Origin: Paguma larvata
Taxonomy: Eukaryota; Chordata; Mammalia; Carnivora; Viverridae
NCBI GenBank assembly: GCA_030068075.1
Contig: CM057826.1
Coordinates: 72,513,312 to 72,577,311 of the forward strand
DNA length: 64,000 bases
Direction of reading: 5' to 3'
Shown here: piece after piece, positions 52,946 through 63,060 of the stretch
Layout: every line of letters starts with the position of its first letter
Numbering within the stretch: position 1 is the stretch's first letter
The notes under the pieces: model-generated
What the model saw: only the letters and a program-made list of their open reading frames with translations
Told to the model about the DNA's origin: nothing
Databases searched by the model: none
Made by a program: the position numbers and the translations under genes

Positions 52946-53034
52946 ATTATAGGTTGAATGGTGTCCGTACAAGGATATGTTGAAGTCCTAATCTCTAGTA
53001 CCTGTGAATGTGACCTTCTTGGGAAATAGGATCT

Positions 53035-53165
53035 TTTTTTCTTAACTTATTTTTTTTTCAGTTTTATTTATTTTAAGTAATCTCTACACCCAACATGAGG
53101 CTCCAACTCACAACCCTGATATCAAGAGTCACATGTTCTTCTGACTGAGCCAGCCAGGCATCCTG
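53035..53165 (-). repeat. Older-type CAN SINE, antisense, short
   Basis: TTATTTATTTTAAGTAATCTC, ACACCCAACATGAGGCTCCA, ATATCAAGAGTCACATGTTC, CTGAGCCAGCCAGGCATCC. This variant, with AAGTAATCTCTACACCC, is the broader carnivoran type without a long CT tract. Confidence 0.85.
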
Positions 53166-53175
53166 GAAAATAACA

Positions 53176-55167
53176 TTTTTTTTTGCTTGTTTCCACTGCA
53201 TTTATTACTAATATAAAAAAATGTTAAAAAGAAAAAAAATTCATTCTCAGTTCTCCGATGGCTCTCATCCTTCCCTCTTGCCCACACAACTCCTGACCCA
53301 TTTCCTCAAGGCCAGTTCAAAACTGAGCCTGTTCACTGCTGTTTTCACAGAAAACAACCAGTGCCAGGGATGCAGGGAAAAAGGTTAGATGAGGGTGACA
53401 GTACTGTCCAGGTTCCGCCCAAAGGTTAGCCAGGTGGAGCTTCACAGAATTCAGACGAAAGAGCTGGTGGCCTCACAATGACATAGTCTAACTAAAGTGA
53501 GCTGGAGAGAAGAGAGGGTTGCCCATCAGAAGCTTTAGAGGACATCTCATGGGCTTGTGTCAAACCCAGAAAAACTGACACCAGGATGGGGAGACCAGGG
53601 AGGCAGTCTTGCAGAAAGGTTCACAATTCTCCCACGTTGGGAGGTGTGGAAAGTCTAGAGGGCACCGAGCCTCACTTGTTTGGCAGAAAAACTTATTCTA
53701 GTGTTGGGAAGTCACAAAAATGCCATGGACACTGAGAGAGGCTACGTACGAGGGGATGCACAGTTTCACAAAGCACAGTGATCACAGACCAGAGTGGTGG
53801 GGATCATGCTACTGATGCAAGAAACTACAAAATCCAAAAGCAGGGAGAGTGGCCTTTCAGGAAGTAACTCTCTACCAGTCATCCATACTTGACCCCAGGT
53901 CAACCTGGTGAGTTTCACAGAGAAACTGGCAACTTTGGGGGTAAGGGTTGTCACATAAAAAGGACTTAAGCAGCTAGAAGGGAATGGTAAGAAACTGCTC
54001 CAGGGCTCTCAGGATTCGAGGGCAGTACCGGGGGCTGGGTCGTCAGATGCACAAGAAACAGCACCAAAGAAGTTTCCTGTTCAGCAGTCTGTTGGTGAGA
54101 GGGAAGAGGATCCAGGAGGCAGTTGAAGGGAGCGAAGATAGGGTCCTGAAGGCGAGTCTCTGAAGGCTGGATCAGAAGAAAGGCCACACACTGGGCACCA
54201 GTGATAAAACACAACTCTGGACCCCAAATGGGGACGTGACCGATGGGGGTGGGTGTCACTGGCTGAGGGTGGTGAGTGGAACAGCCTCACAGTAGCCATC
54301 ACAGGGCCACAGGGTAATATATGGCCTCTAGGTCACAGAGGGCTCCTTCCAGTTTGGATGGGAAGGCACAGTCTCACAGAGGAGGTCCATGGACACCTGA
54401 GTGGTAGAAGGCACAGAGGTCCTCATATCGACAGTGGCCCTTTTTGGCAAAGTGTCTGCAGACAGGGCGGTTGGATTTGTCTTCCATAACTTGGGGGCCA
54501 TCCTTGTGGGCAGGTATTTTTGATAAGAGACCAACTTTCAAGCCTTCGAGGATTTGTGTGCTCTTTGTGAAAGCCTCCCCTGGGAGGACCCCCATGGCCT
54601 GGTCCAGGAAAAGGAGGTTCAGTATTGGCCCCCCACCATCCATGACCGTAAGGGCCACATCTGGGCCCAGGACCCCCGAATTGGGGCTCTGCCCCAGGGA
54701 GGAGGTAGGAGACTCAGAAGTGGTGGAATCATTGGTCCCCTTGATCCTGGAGGACCTCTGTGAAGAGAGTCTGCATACATTTCTGTCTGGCTCCTTTTGC
54801 TCAACATCGTGTTTGTGAGATTCATTCAGGTTGCCTGTAGCAGGGGTTCATTCATTTTCATTGCAGTGTAGTATCCCATTGCATGCACACACAACAACTG
54901 ATTTATCCATTTTACTGATGGTGGACATGTGGGTGGATTCCAGTTTGGGGCTGACTTGGGGTCACCAGGCTTTCCATTGGCCATAGGCGGAATGCCCAGA
55001 AGGCTGGGTGGTCCTATGGGACTCCCATCCTTCTCATCTCCAGTCTCTTCCGCTCTGAGAGCGGGGGCTGCTGTGGTGGCAGCTGCTGCTGCTGATTCTG
55101 CTTCTTTCATTTTGGCATACTGTTTGCGGCAACTGCTGCAGCAGGATTTGGAGGGCAGTGAGAAAGA
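53176..55167 (-). pseudogene. PRR3: PRR3 processed pseudogene
   Basis: Minus-strand retrocopy of proline-rich protein 3 mRNA. The start codon equivalent is at 55118 and the region ends at 54374. Recognisable pieces: EETGDEKDGSPIGPPSLLG, PPMANGKPGDPKSA, then (after an insertion) [21 protein letters not shown]-x8-C-x5-C-x3-H zinc finger follows ([20 protein letters not shown]) and the copy ends GPPL, as in PRR3. No introns. A poly(T) at 53176-53184 with TTTATT at 53201-53206 is the complement of AATAAA plus A tail, so 53185-54373 is the copied 3' UTR. Lesions: codon 4 of the copied frame is TGA, a one-base loss near GAGCGGAAGAGA shifts the frame, another shift precedes the finger, and about 185 bp of L1 interrupts it at 54767-54951. 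Not functional. PPP1R10 also ends in a similar finger, but the remaining sequence fits PRR3. Confidence 0.88.
54767..54951 (-). repeat. L1 fragment inserted inside the PRR3 pseudogene
   Basis: The PRR3 codons for GDPKSA end at 54952 and LHRGPP resumes at 54765. Between them the + strand reads GGCTCCTTTTGCTCAACATC, TTCATTGCAGTGTAGTATCC and TTTATCCATTTTACTGATGG, the complement of the L1 ORF2 end/3' region. No poly-T is seen on its left edge. Confidence 0.7.
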
Positions 55168-55499
55168 CAAATAGTATCTTTTAGGATGGAATCAAGTTTA
55201 AGATGAAGTAGTACTGGATTAAGGTGGGTCCTAATTCAATGACTAGCATCTCTCTAAGTAGAGGGAGATTTGGATCCAGAACACATACATAAGGCAGAGA
55301 TTGGAGTGATGCCTCCAAAAACCAAGAATACCAAGAAGATAGGAAGACTTCTTTGCTACAGCCGTCAGAGGGAGCCTAGGCCTGCTGATACCTTGAGTTT
55401 GGACATTTAGCCTCTAGAAATGTAAGAGAATCAATTTATGTTGTTTTAAGCTGCCCAGTTTGTGGTACTTTATTACGCTAGCTATAGGAGTCTAATATA

Positions 55500-56605
55500 C
55501 CTTATATATGTATATATTTTTTTCTCAATTAGATTTTTATAGAATCTTATGCAACTTCCAACTAAGTAAGTCTTCTCACTCCTTGAACAGAAGTTTTTCA
55601 CTCTCACTCATCCAGGAAGCTGTTCTTTCCCATTACAATCTAAAATTTAAACAATGACATTGCTGCAACTCTATTATCTTTAGACCAAAAATGCATTAAT
55701 ATCATGGCTTTGCTTTTTTTTTTTTTAATTTCCTCCGTGATAATTTTTTTTTCTTTTTTACTTCAGTGTTGTTATTTGACTAGAAAGAGAGTTTCTAAAA
55801 GACAATTATCCATTTAAATTGTTATGAATAACACTTAAGAAACCATGACTAAGTAAGTGGTGGAAAAGATTTGCCACCAATTGTGGACTTCACAAAAGAA
55901 ATTTTACAGCAGAAAAGTTTCCATGTTAAATGACTTCAGAGAGATCATAAAAATAATAAAAACTGTGAAACCTTCTGACTCTAAAAGTACTTCACTATTA
56001 ACCAAAAAAAAAAAAAAAAAGCCAAACTTACACACAAGAGTTTGTTTTGGGCAAGTTAGCATTTCTTTTAACATATTTTATCATCTTTAAGTAGGTAAAA
56101 ATATTATCATTTTTTTTCAGTAGTAAACATTTAGGACTGTCTTAGAACAAAGGCGTAATCTTAACTAGTTTATAATGGGTATACTTAGTTCAAATTTGCA
56201 AAAGTGTTTCAAAGGGACTTTTATGTTATGAGCTGAAAAATGAAACTACTGTTTAATTTAGTAATATAATACGAACCGAGGCATATAGGATAATAAAAAT
56301 CATTAAGAAGTATAGTTTCTGGTTTTCACTTACTATCAAATATTGTAAGTTAATTCATCTTACATTTTATCAGAGGTAGATAGATGGTGATGAGTTATCT
56401 AAAGTAGTTATTGTCATATACTATTTTTAATATGTAATTTTGCTTTATGTTGCAAAGTCTTAACCCACAGGTTGCCAATATTATTTGGGAAAAATAGCTT
56501 TTTGTTTAACTCATGGAAAAGGAGGTAGATAAAGATAGGTATGAATAAAGGATTAGTATTTTTAAACATTTTATCATATAGAATTCATCAAATATATTTT
56601 GTCAC
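55500..56605. other. Intergenic, nothing identified
   Basis: AT-rich with A17 at 56005 and T11 at 55711. No gene, RNA or confident repeat. Confidence 0.4.
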
Positions 56606-56939
56606 ATTAAAGTAAGTAAAAATGTAATTTGCTCTCTGCTTCTACGACTTTGAGTATTTTAGATTTCTCTGACTTTTTTCACTTAGCATACTCCCTGAAA
56701 GTTGTCCACAAATGACAGGATTTCCTTCTTTTTTGTGGACAAATTAAAATTCCATTATATATAAATTAATGTATATGAGTTAATATGTATCCATACAAAT
56801 ATATAAATTTTAAAAATTATATATCTATATTTTATATTTTCTTTATTTTTTCACCCATTGGTGAATACTTAGTTGTTTCCATGTCTTGGCTATTGTAAAT
56901 AATGATACCGTAGACATGGTATATCTCTTGGAGATATAG

Positions 56940-57645
56940 TCTCTGACTTACAATGGTTTGACTTCTGATTATTTTTTACTTGATGATGGTGCAAAATTAA
57001 TAACAAATTCAATAAAAACCATACTTCAAAGAGTTTGTATACTAATTCTTTATCACATATGTGATTTGCAAATATCTTCTGCCATTCCAAAAGTTGCCTT
57101 TTAGTTTTGTTGTTTGCTTGGCTGTGCAGAATCACTAAATTCTACTCTTGAAACTAATATTACACTATATGTTAACTAACTGGAATTTAAACAAAAACTT
57201 GAAATTATAATAAATAAATACATAAAAACAGTACTTCATAGTTTGAATTTGGATCTTTTCTTGGGAGATTATGGCATGATACCCTCTCATACTGCTGGGG
57301 TGTGGCAGTGAGCAACAGCTCCCAGTAAACCATGTGATCATGAGGTTAAACAACCCATACACTTGCAACCAGTTTGTACCCATACAGCCATTCTGTTTTT
57401 CACCTTCAGTATAGTATTTAATAAGTTACATGAGATATTCATCGCATTATTATAAAATTGGCTTTGTGTTAATTTTGCCCAACTGTATTTCTAATACAAC
57501 CAATATTAAGTGTTCTAAGCACATTTAAAGTAGGCTAAGCTAAGCTATGATGTTTGGTAAGCTAAATGTAGTAAATGCATTTTTGATTTAGGATATTTTC
57601 AACTTATAATGGTTTATCGGGAGGTAACACATTCATAAATCAAAG
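56940..57645. repeat. Tigger-like DNA transposon remnant
   Basis: The ends look like inverted copies of one another: CTGACTTACAATGGTTTGACTT on the left and TTCAACTTATAATGGTTTAT on the right. The interior includes CAACAGCTCCCAGTAAACCA, TGGCTTTGTGTTAATTTTGC and TAGGCTAAGCTAAGCTATGAT, which I recall from Tigger-family non-autonomous elements. No transposase coding is visible. Confidence 0.6.
57014..57241. repeat. Twin-primed (5'-inverted) L1 insertion with target-site duplication
   Basis: 57032-57129 is L1 ORF2 in antisense (TTATCACATATGTGATTTGC, GTTGCCTTTTAGTTTTGTTG, GGCTGTGCAG). 57130-57223 is L1 3' end in sense (AATCACTAAATTCTACTC, GAAACTAATATTACAC, GTTAACTAACTGGAATTTAA, A-rich tail). Flanks AAAAACCATACTTCAAAG (57014-57031) and AAAAACAGTACTTCATAG (57224-57241) match at 15 of 18. 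Confidence 0.8.
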
Positions 57646-57821
57646 GATTTCATTTCCTTTTGGATATATACCCAGAAGAAGATTTGCTTGATCATAAAGT
57701 AGTTCTATTTTTAATTTTTTAAGGAATCGCTATACTATTTTCTGTAGTAGCTGCACCAATTTATATTCCCAGCAATAAGACATGAGGGTTCTCCACGTTG
57801 TCTTATCTCTTGTCTATTTTT

Positions 57822-58014
57822 TTTAAAGTTTTATTTATTTTGTGAGGGAGGAGGGGCAAAGAGAGAGAGAGAGAGGTGGGGACCTACGATTTAAGCAAGC
57901 TGTGTGCTGACAGCAGAGAGCCTAATGCAGGGCTCAAACTCATGAATCATGAGATCATGACTTGAGTCTATGTCGGATGCTTAACCGACTGAGCCACCCA
58001 GTCGCCCTTGATGT
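57822..58014 (-). repeat. CAN-type SINE, antisense
   Basis: TTTTTTTTAAAGTTTTATTTATTTTG, (GA)n, ATGCAGGGCTCAAACTCATG, CGACTGAGCCACCCAGTCGCCC. Inserted in antisense L1. Confidence 0.92.
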
Positions 58015-58510
58015 CATTTTTTATAAAAGCTATTCTAAAGATTTGTGACAATGACTCATTGTGGTTTTAATTTGCATTTCCTGTTGGTTAGTAATGTTGA
58101 GGACCTTTTCATACCTTTGGCCATTTAAATATCTTCTTTGGAAAAATTCCTATTCAGGTCTCTTGCCCATTTAAAATTAGATTATTTTATTTCTTTGCTG
58201 TTATGTTTATGAGTTTCTTACATATTTTGTATATTGATCTCTTATCAGATATATGGTTTGCAAATATGTTTGTTCATTTCGTAGGTGGCCATTTCATTTT
58301 GTTGATTGCTTCTTTTGCTGTACAGAAGCTTTTTTAAAAAAAAGTTGATGTAGTTGCACTTGTTTATTTTTGCTTTTATTGCCTATGCTTTTGGTGTCAT
58401 ATCCATAAAATCATTGCCAAGATCAATTTTGAGCTCTTCCCCTTGTGTTTTCTTGTAGGAATTTTATGGTTTCAGGTTTTATATTTAAGATTTAATGACT
58501 AATTTTATCC

Positions 58511-58870
58511 CAGGGATTTGAAACTAGAAAGTTAAATGAGAGTTTCAACTGGAAAAGAGTAGGTGAGAGAAACAAGGCCACAGTTTAGAGAGAGTTCCTA
58601 AAACCTTTTGTAGTCTCTTAAGGGGTATGGATGTCCTTGGGAGTATCAGAGTCAAACAAAAATTTGGGAACAGTGAATTTGGGAACTTGATTTAGGACAA
58701 ATACTAAATATATACAGGCTCCTCTATGAACTAACTGAAAACATCTGGTTCAGCTGGGAGTAAAGCAAGGAGTCCATTTTCTATCAGTGGAATTTCACTA
58801 CAGAGAACATAGGGTGTATATGATCATGAAATGAAAGAGTCAGAGAATGGTGATGACAACAATAATGCCA
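58511..58870. other. Intergenic, nothing identified
   Basis: Unassigned, moderately A-rich sequence between two L1 copies. Confidence 0.35.
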
Positions 58871-58879
58871 ATTAGGGAT

Positions 58880-61075
58880 ATATTTTTCTCACAAAGTGAA
58901 AAGATAACCAGTGCTTTCCAGTGTTCTACCGGAAGTTCTAGCTAATATAGTAAGACAAGAAAAGGAAATAAAAATTTTACAGATTGGGAAGGAAGAAATA
59001 AAGTTGTCTTTGTTCACAGATGGCATACTCATTTATGTAGACAGTATAAAAGAATGACGAATCCTGGAACTAATAACGAATTATAGCAAAGTTACAGAGT
59101 ACATGGTTAATATGCAACTCTATTACTTTTCTATATACCAATAATGAAAAGGAGAATTTGGAATAAAAAACACAATATCATTCATATTATCAAGATAAAA
59201 AAGAAACTCTGTGATATAAAGCTTGCAAGATATGCACAATATCCACATGAAAAAAACTATAAAACTGATGAAATACATGAAAGAAGAATTAAATAAATTG
59301 AGAGATATTCCATGTTCATCAATAGGGAGACTCAATATTATCAAGATGTCAGTTCTTCTCAGATTAACCTTAGATTCAATATGATTCTAACAAACTGTTT
59401 TACAGATATGACAAACTGAATCTAAAGTTTATATGGAGAGCAAAAAGACTAAAAATAGCCGACAAAATATTGCAGGAGAGGAGTAAAGTTGAGGAGTAAA
59501 GACATTTTAAGACATTATAAAGCTACAGTAATCAAGATAGTGTGGTACTGGTGAAAGAACAGACAAATAGATCAATGGACCATAATATCCCAGAAATAGA
59601 TCTACACAAATATATCCAATTTATCTTTGACAAAGGGGCAAATGTAATTTAAAGGAGCAAAGATAGTCTCTTCAATTAATGGTCTGGACCAATTGGATAT
59701 CATCATACAAAGAAATGGATCTAGATACAGACATTATACCCTCCACAAAAATTAAATTTAAATGAATCACAGACCTAAATGTAAAATGCAAAATGACAAA
59801 ACTCATAGAGGACAACATGGGAGACAACCGACATAATCTTGGGTATATTGATGACTTTTTAGATTAAATATCAAAAGCATAATCCATGAAGAAATAATTG
59901 ATAAGCTGGATTTACTTAAAATTTAAAAACTTATCTGCAAAAGAAAATGAGGAGATGAACCTCAGACTGGAAAAAAATATGTGCAAAAGAACTGATAAAG
60001 GATCAATATCCAAAACATAAAAGAACTCTTAAAACTCAAAAATAAGGAAATAAACAACTCAATTGAAAATAATGAGGCAGACGTTAGCAAATCTCTCCTC
60101 TCACACACACACACACACAAAATAAATAAAATAAAAATATAGATGGCAAATAAGCATATGAATAGATGTTCCACATCATATGTCATCAGGAAAATGAAAA
60201 TTAAAATGAGATATCACTCTACACCTATTAGAATGGCTAAAATTTGAAGTAATGACAACCCCAAATCCTGGTGAGAATGTGGAGCAGCAAGAATTCTCGT
60301 TCATGACTGGTGGGAATGCTAAATGGTACAGCCACATTGGAAGACAGGCAGTTTTTTAGTTGAGCAATCACACACGTAACCATGAGATTCAGCAATCACA
60401 CTCATTGATATTTACTCAAAGGGGTGAAAATTTATATCTGCACAAATATTTACATGTGGATGTAATATCATAGTACTATTACTTGGAAACAAGCAATCTG
60501 TCCTTCAGTAGGTAATGGATAACCTGTATATCTAGACAATGGGATATTATTCAGTACTAAAAAAAAATGAGCTATCATGCCATGACAAGATCTGGAGGAA
60601 ATTAAATGCATATTACTAAGTGAAAGAAACCCATCTAGAAAGGCTACATATTGTATGATTCCAACTATATGACATTTCGGCAAAGGTAAAACTATGGAAA
60701 TAGTAAAAAGGTGAATAGTTGCCAGAGGTTAAGGGGGAGGGAGGTATAAATAGAGCACAGATCATTCCTAGGGCAATGAAACTACTCTGTGTATTATAAT
60801 GGTAGATAGATGTTATTAAAAATTTGTCCAAACCCATGAAATGTACATCAAGAGTAAACCTAAAGTAAATTATGGACTTTGAATGATAATTTGTCAACAT
60901 AATTTCATCAGTTGTAACAAATGTACTACTTTGGTGAGGCATGTTAATGATGGAGGGAGCTATGCATGTGTTGGACAGGAGGTAGGGTTTATATAGAAAA
61001 TCTCTGTACCTCTTCTCACTTTGCTGCAAACCTAAAACACAGCTCTAAAAAATAAATTAAATTATAAAAAATTTA
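58880..61075 (+). repeat. Old L1, sense, ORF2 to 3' end
   Basis: Runs from CAGTGTTCTACCGGAAGTTC through ACAGATGGCATACTCATTTA, CTACAGTAATCAAGATAGTGTGG, ATTAGAATGGCTAAAATTTG and GATTCCAACTATATGACATT. It ends GCTGCAAACCTAAAACACAGC and CTCTAAAAAATAAATTAAAT. About 2.2 kb, 5' truncated, many lesions. An (AC)n tract at 60102-60118 lies inside. Confidence 0.8.
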
Positions 61076-62295
61076 CTCTTGACCTATCAGAATATTTTTC
61101 CCATAAAATTACTCATTTTTGCCTTCTTTTCTTCCTTATGTAACTCATAGGTTATGTCTTTAAGACAGTGTTCTGCTTATTTCATGGTGGTTGTAGCTAG
61201 TTATGCTTTATGTGAATAGTTTTAGCACACTAAATAAATGTTATGCTCCTTGAGGGAAGGGATTCTATTTTATTTCTCTAAATTTTCTCTCTTCTGAGTG
61301 TATATAGGTCCTGCTGTCTGTATGTTTTAAATAAAATATAATAAAATGTTTTTTTCTGTAGAATAATGTTCAATATTTTTTCCTTTTGATTTGCATCCTA
61401 TATTCTATAAATTTTCTTCAATTTAGCAATGCTGTCATTATTATTATTTTGATTAATGTAATTCTTAATACTTTTTTCTTCTAAAACATTGGAGACAGCA
61501 GGAAGCATTTTTTTTTTTTAGAGGAGAAAGAAATTATAGGACTACCTAGGAAAACAGGATTGACTTGTTTTGGAAACTAATACTGAAATGCATATGGCAA
61601 TGTATTACTGAATTCACTTTTCTTCTTCCTTGCCTCTAAGACTAAAAGAAAAACATATTGTGTTACTTCATTCCCATGAACTAATAATAGGAAGCTTATT
61701 AGTTCTTAAAGTTTTTAAATGTGAATTTTATATAAAAGTCATTGCATAACATGATAAGCAGTATCTTTAACAGCAGGTACGTCAAAGCTGTGCAAGTATT
61801 TTTCACCTCCTATGTAGTACACAAAATGATGGCTCCTCAAATATATCTATCTCCTAATCTCTGGAGTCTTTGAATATGTTATGTTCTGTGGCAAGGGAGA
61901 ATTATGGTCGAGAATGGAATTAAGGTTCTAATCAGGTGACCTTGAAATAGGTAGATTATCCTGGGTTTTCTGGGTATCCTGTAATCACAGGGATCTGACA
62001 ACATGGAAGAGGGAAGGAGGAACCCTACTCAGCTGTTGAGTGACATCAGCCACCCATCATATGGTCGTTTGTAGGATTCAGTTTTTTAAGAGATGTTGGA
62101 CCAACAGCCTCAGTGACTCCCTAGCTTTTGACTACAGGTGACCCTCAGTTCCTTGTCACATGGACCTGTCTATGTGGGCTCACATCACAGACCTTGCTTT
62201 ACTAGAGGAGGAGCTAGAAGAGCCACAGAGTAAGTGCAAGCCCAATAGAAGTCACAGTCTTCTGGAGCCTAGTCTCAGAATTGGCATCTCATCCT
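61076..62295. other. Intergenic with decayed repeats
   Basis: 61200-61330 (GCTCCTTGAGGGAAGGGATT) resembles an L2 3' end. 61810-62000 (CTAATCTCTGGAGTCTTTGA, AGGTAGATTATCCTGGGTTT) resembles an old LTR-type repeat. 62140-62295 (AAGTCACAGTCTTCTGGAGC) appears to be the left part of a repeat that resumes near 63500. No gene. Confidence 0.45.
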
Positions 62296-62821
62296 TTTTG
62301 ACACTTATCATGCCATGATTTCATAGGGAATGGGTTCCAGCAGCCTAGTCCTCTTCATTGGTTCTCACAAAGTGTGCTGCTCTGGGTGGAGCAGGCTGGA
62401 ACTTCTGTCTAATTCAAGTCCCCATGGGTTTGCCTACCTTCTTTTTCTGATGACTTTCCTTCACAGGCTTCAGGAAGCTATCTTGGCTCTTTGAATGCTT
62501 CATGTGCTCAATACGTACATTAATTCTCTAGGCAAGAATCTTGCCCTTAAACTGGTTTACAGTAATGCTAACCTAATGCTGGGTAACATTGTACACTCCT
62601 CCACTTTTGCCATGGTAACATTTGTGGGGTGTTCCCTTTTGAACAGTGCCCATTCCCTGGATGTCTACCTCACCTTTCTTGTGGATTTGTACATGCGCAG
62701 CCAAAGGAACAACTTGTTGTTTTCTAAAGGCCTGTAGAACATACAATGAGTGCCTCTCCTCTTTCCATTTGCGTTGGGCATTTTGGTGAGTTACTGGAAG
62801 ATTGCGGTTCTGGCAGAAAGG
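62296..62821 (-). pseudogene. RPL21: RPL21 processed pseudogene
   Basis: Minus-strand, intronless copy of ribosomal protein eL21 mRNA. The 5' end starts CTTTCTG, the 5'-TOP start of the parent, with its short 5' UTR. The ATG equivalent is at 62781 and the stop TGA at 62308-62310, a span of 474 nt against about 483 for the parent. Recognisable peptide: [34 protein letters not shown]; later text gives the [13 protein letters not shown] and EPIPYE regions. Lesions include TAG immediately after VTQH (62573), another TAG after GKILA, and frameshifts near FRK and in the lysine-rich part. Flanks CATCTCATCCTTTTT and CATCTTATCACTTTTT look like the target duplication. Not functional. Confidence 0.93.
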
Positions 62822-62842
62822 TAACATCTTATCACTTTTTAA

Positions 62843-63060
62843 AAAGTTGTTTTTTATCATTTTTTAGTTTTTATTTTAGAAAGAGAGAGAGCATGAGCAA
62901 GGGAGAGTGGCAGAGGGAGAGAGAAAGACAGAATCTTAAGCAGGCTCCACGTCAGCGTGGAGCCCGATGTGGGGCAACTTGGTCCCATTATCCTGCCATC
63001 ATGACCTAAGTCGAAATCAAGAGTCAGATGCTCAACTGACTAAGCCACCCAGGCACTCCT
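62843..63060 (-). repeat. CAN-type SINE, antisense, beside the RPL21 retrocopy
   Basis: TTTTTATTTTAGAAAGAGAGA, AATCTTAAGCAGGCTCCACG, ATCATGACCTAAGTCGAAAT, CTAAGCCACCCAGGCACTCC. Flanks TTATCACTTTTTAA and CATCACTTAAGAAA are similar to each other and to the RPL21 target sequence. Confidence 0.9.

Larger units (their letters stand above)
52946..55499 (+). repeat. MLT1-type LTR (sense) split by a SINE and the PRR3 retrocopy
   Basis: The left part (52946-53034) reads GGTTGAATGGTGTCC, TATGTTGAAGTCCTAATC, TACCTGTGAATGTGACCTTC and GGGAAATAGGATC. The right part (about 55175-55499) continues TGGATTAAGGTGGGTCCTAA, GAGATTGGAGTGATGCCTCC, TTGTTTTAAGCTGCCCAGTT and TGTGGTACTTTATTACGC. Together they make one MaLR LTR of about 410 bp. 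Confidence 0.75.
56610..58510 (-). repeat. Old antisense L1, split by a Tigger-like element and a SINE
   Basis: 56640-56935 reads as the complement of the L1 3' part (TTTTTTCACTTAGCATACTCC, TGGTGAATACTTAGTTGTTTCC). It resumes at 57650 (TTCCTTTTGGATATATACCC, CAGCAATAAGACATGAGGGT) and again after the SINE at 58015 (CTCATTGTGGTTTTAATTTG, TTTCTTACATATTTTGTATA, GGAATTTTATGGTTTCAGGT). Confidence 0.75.

Noticed and set aside
54374..54658. CCCH zinc-finger ORF as a functional gene
   Set aside because: It is the 3' part of the broken PRR3 retrocopy; lesions upstream and an A tail mark it as processed.
54444..54818. 124-residue plus-strand ORF opposite the PRR3 copy
   Set aside because: Shadow frame antisense to the pseudogene's GC-rich coding region.
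60616..61029. 137-residue minus-strand ORF
   Set aside because: Antisense shadow of the sense L1 at 58880-61075.
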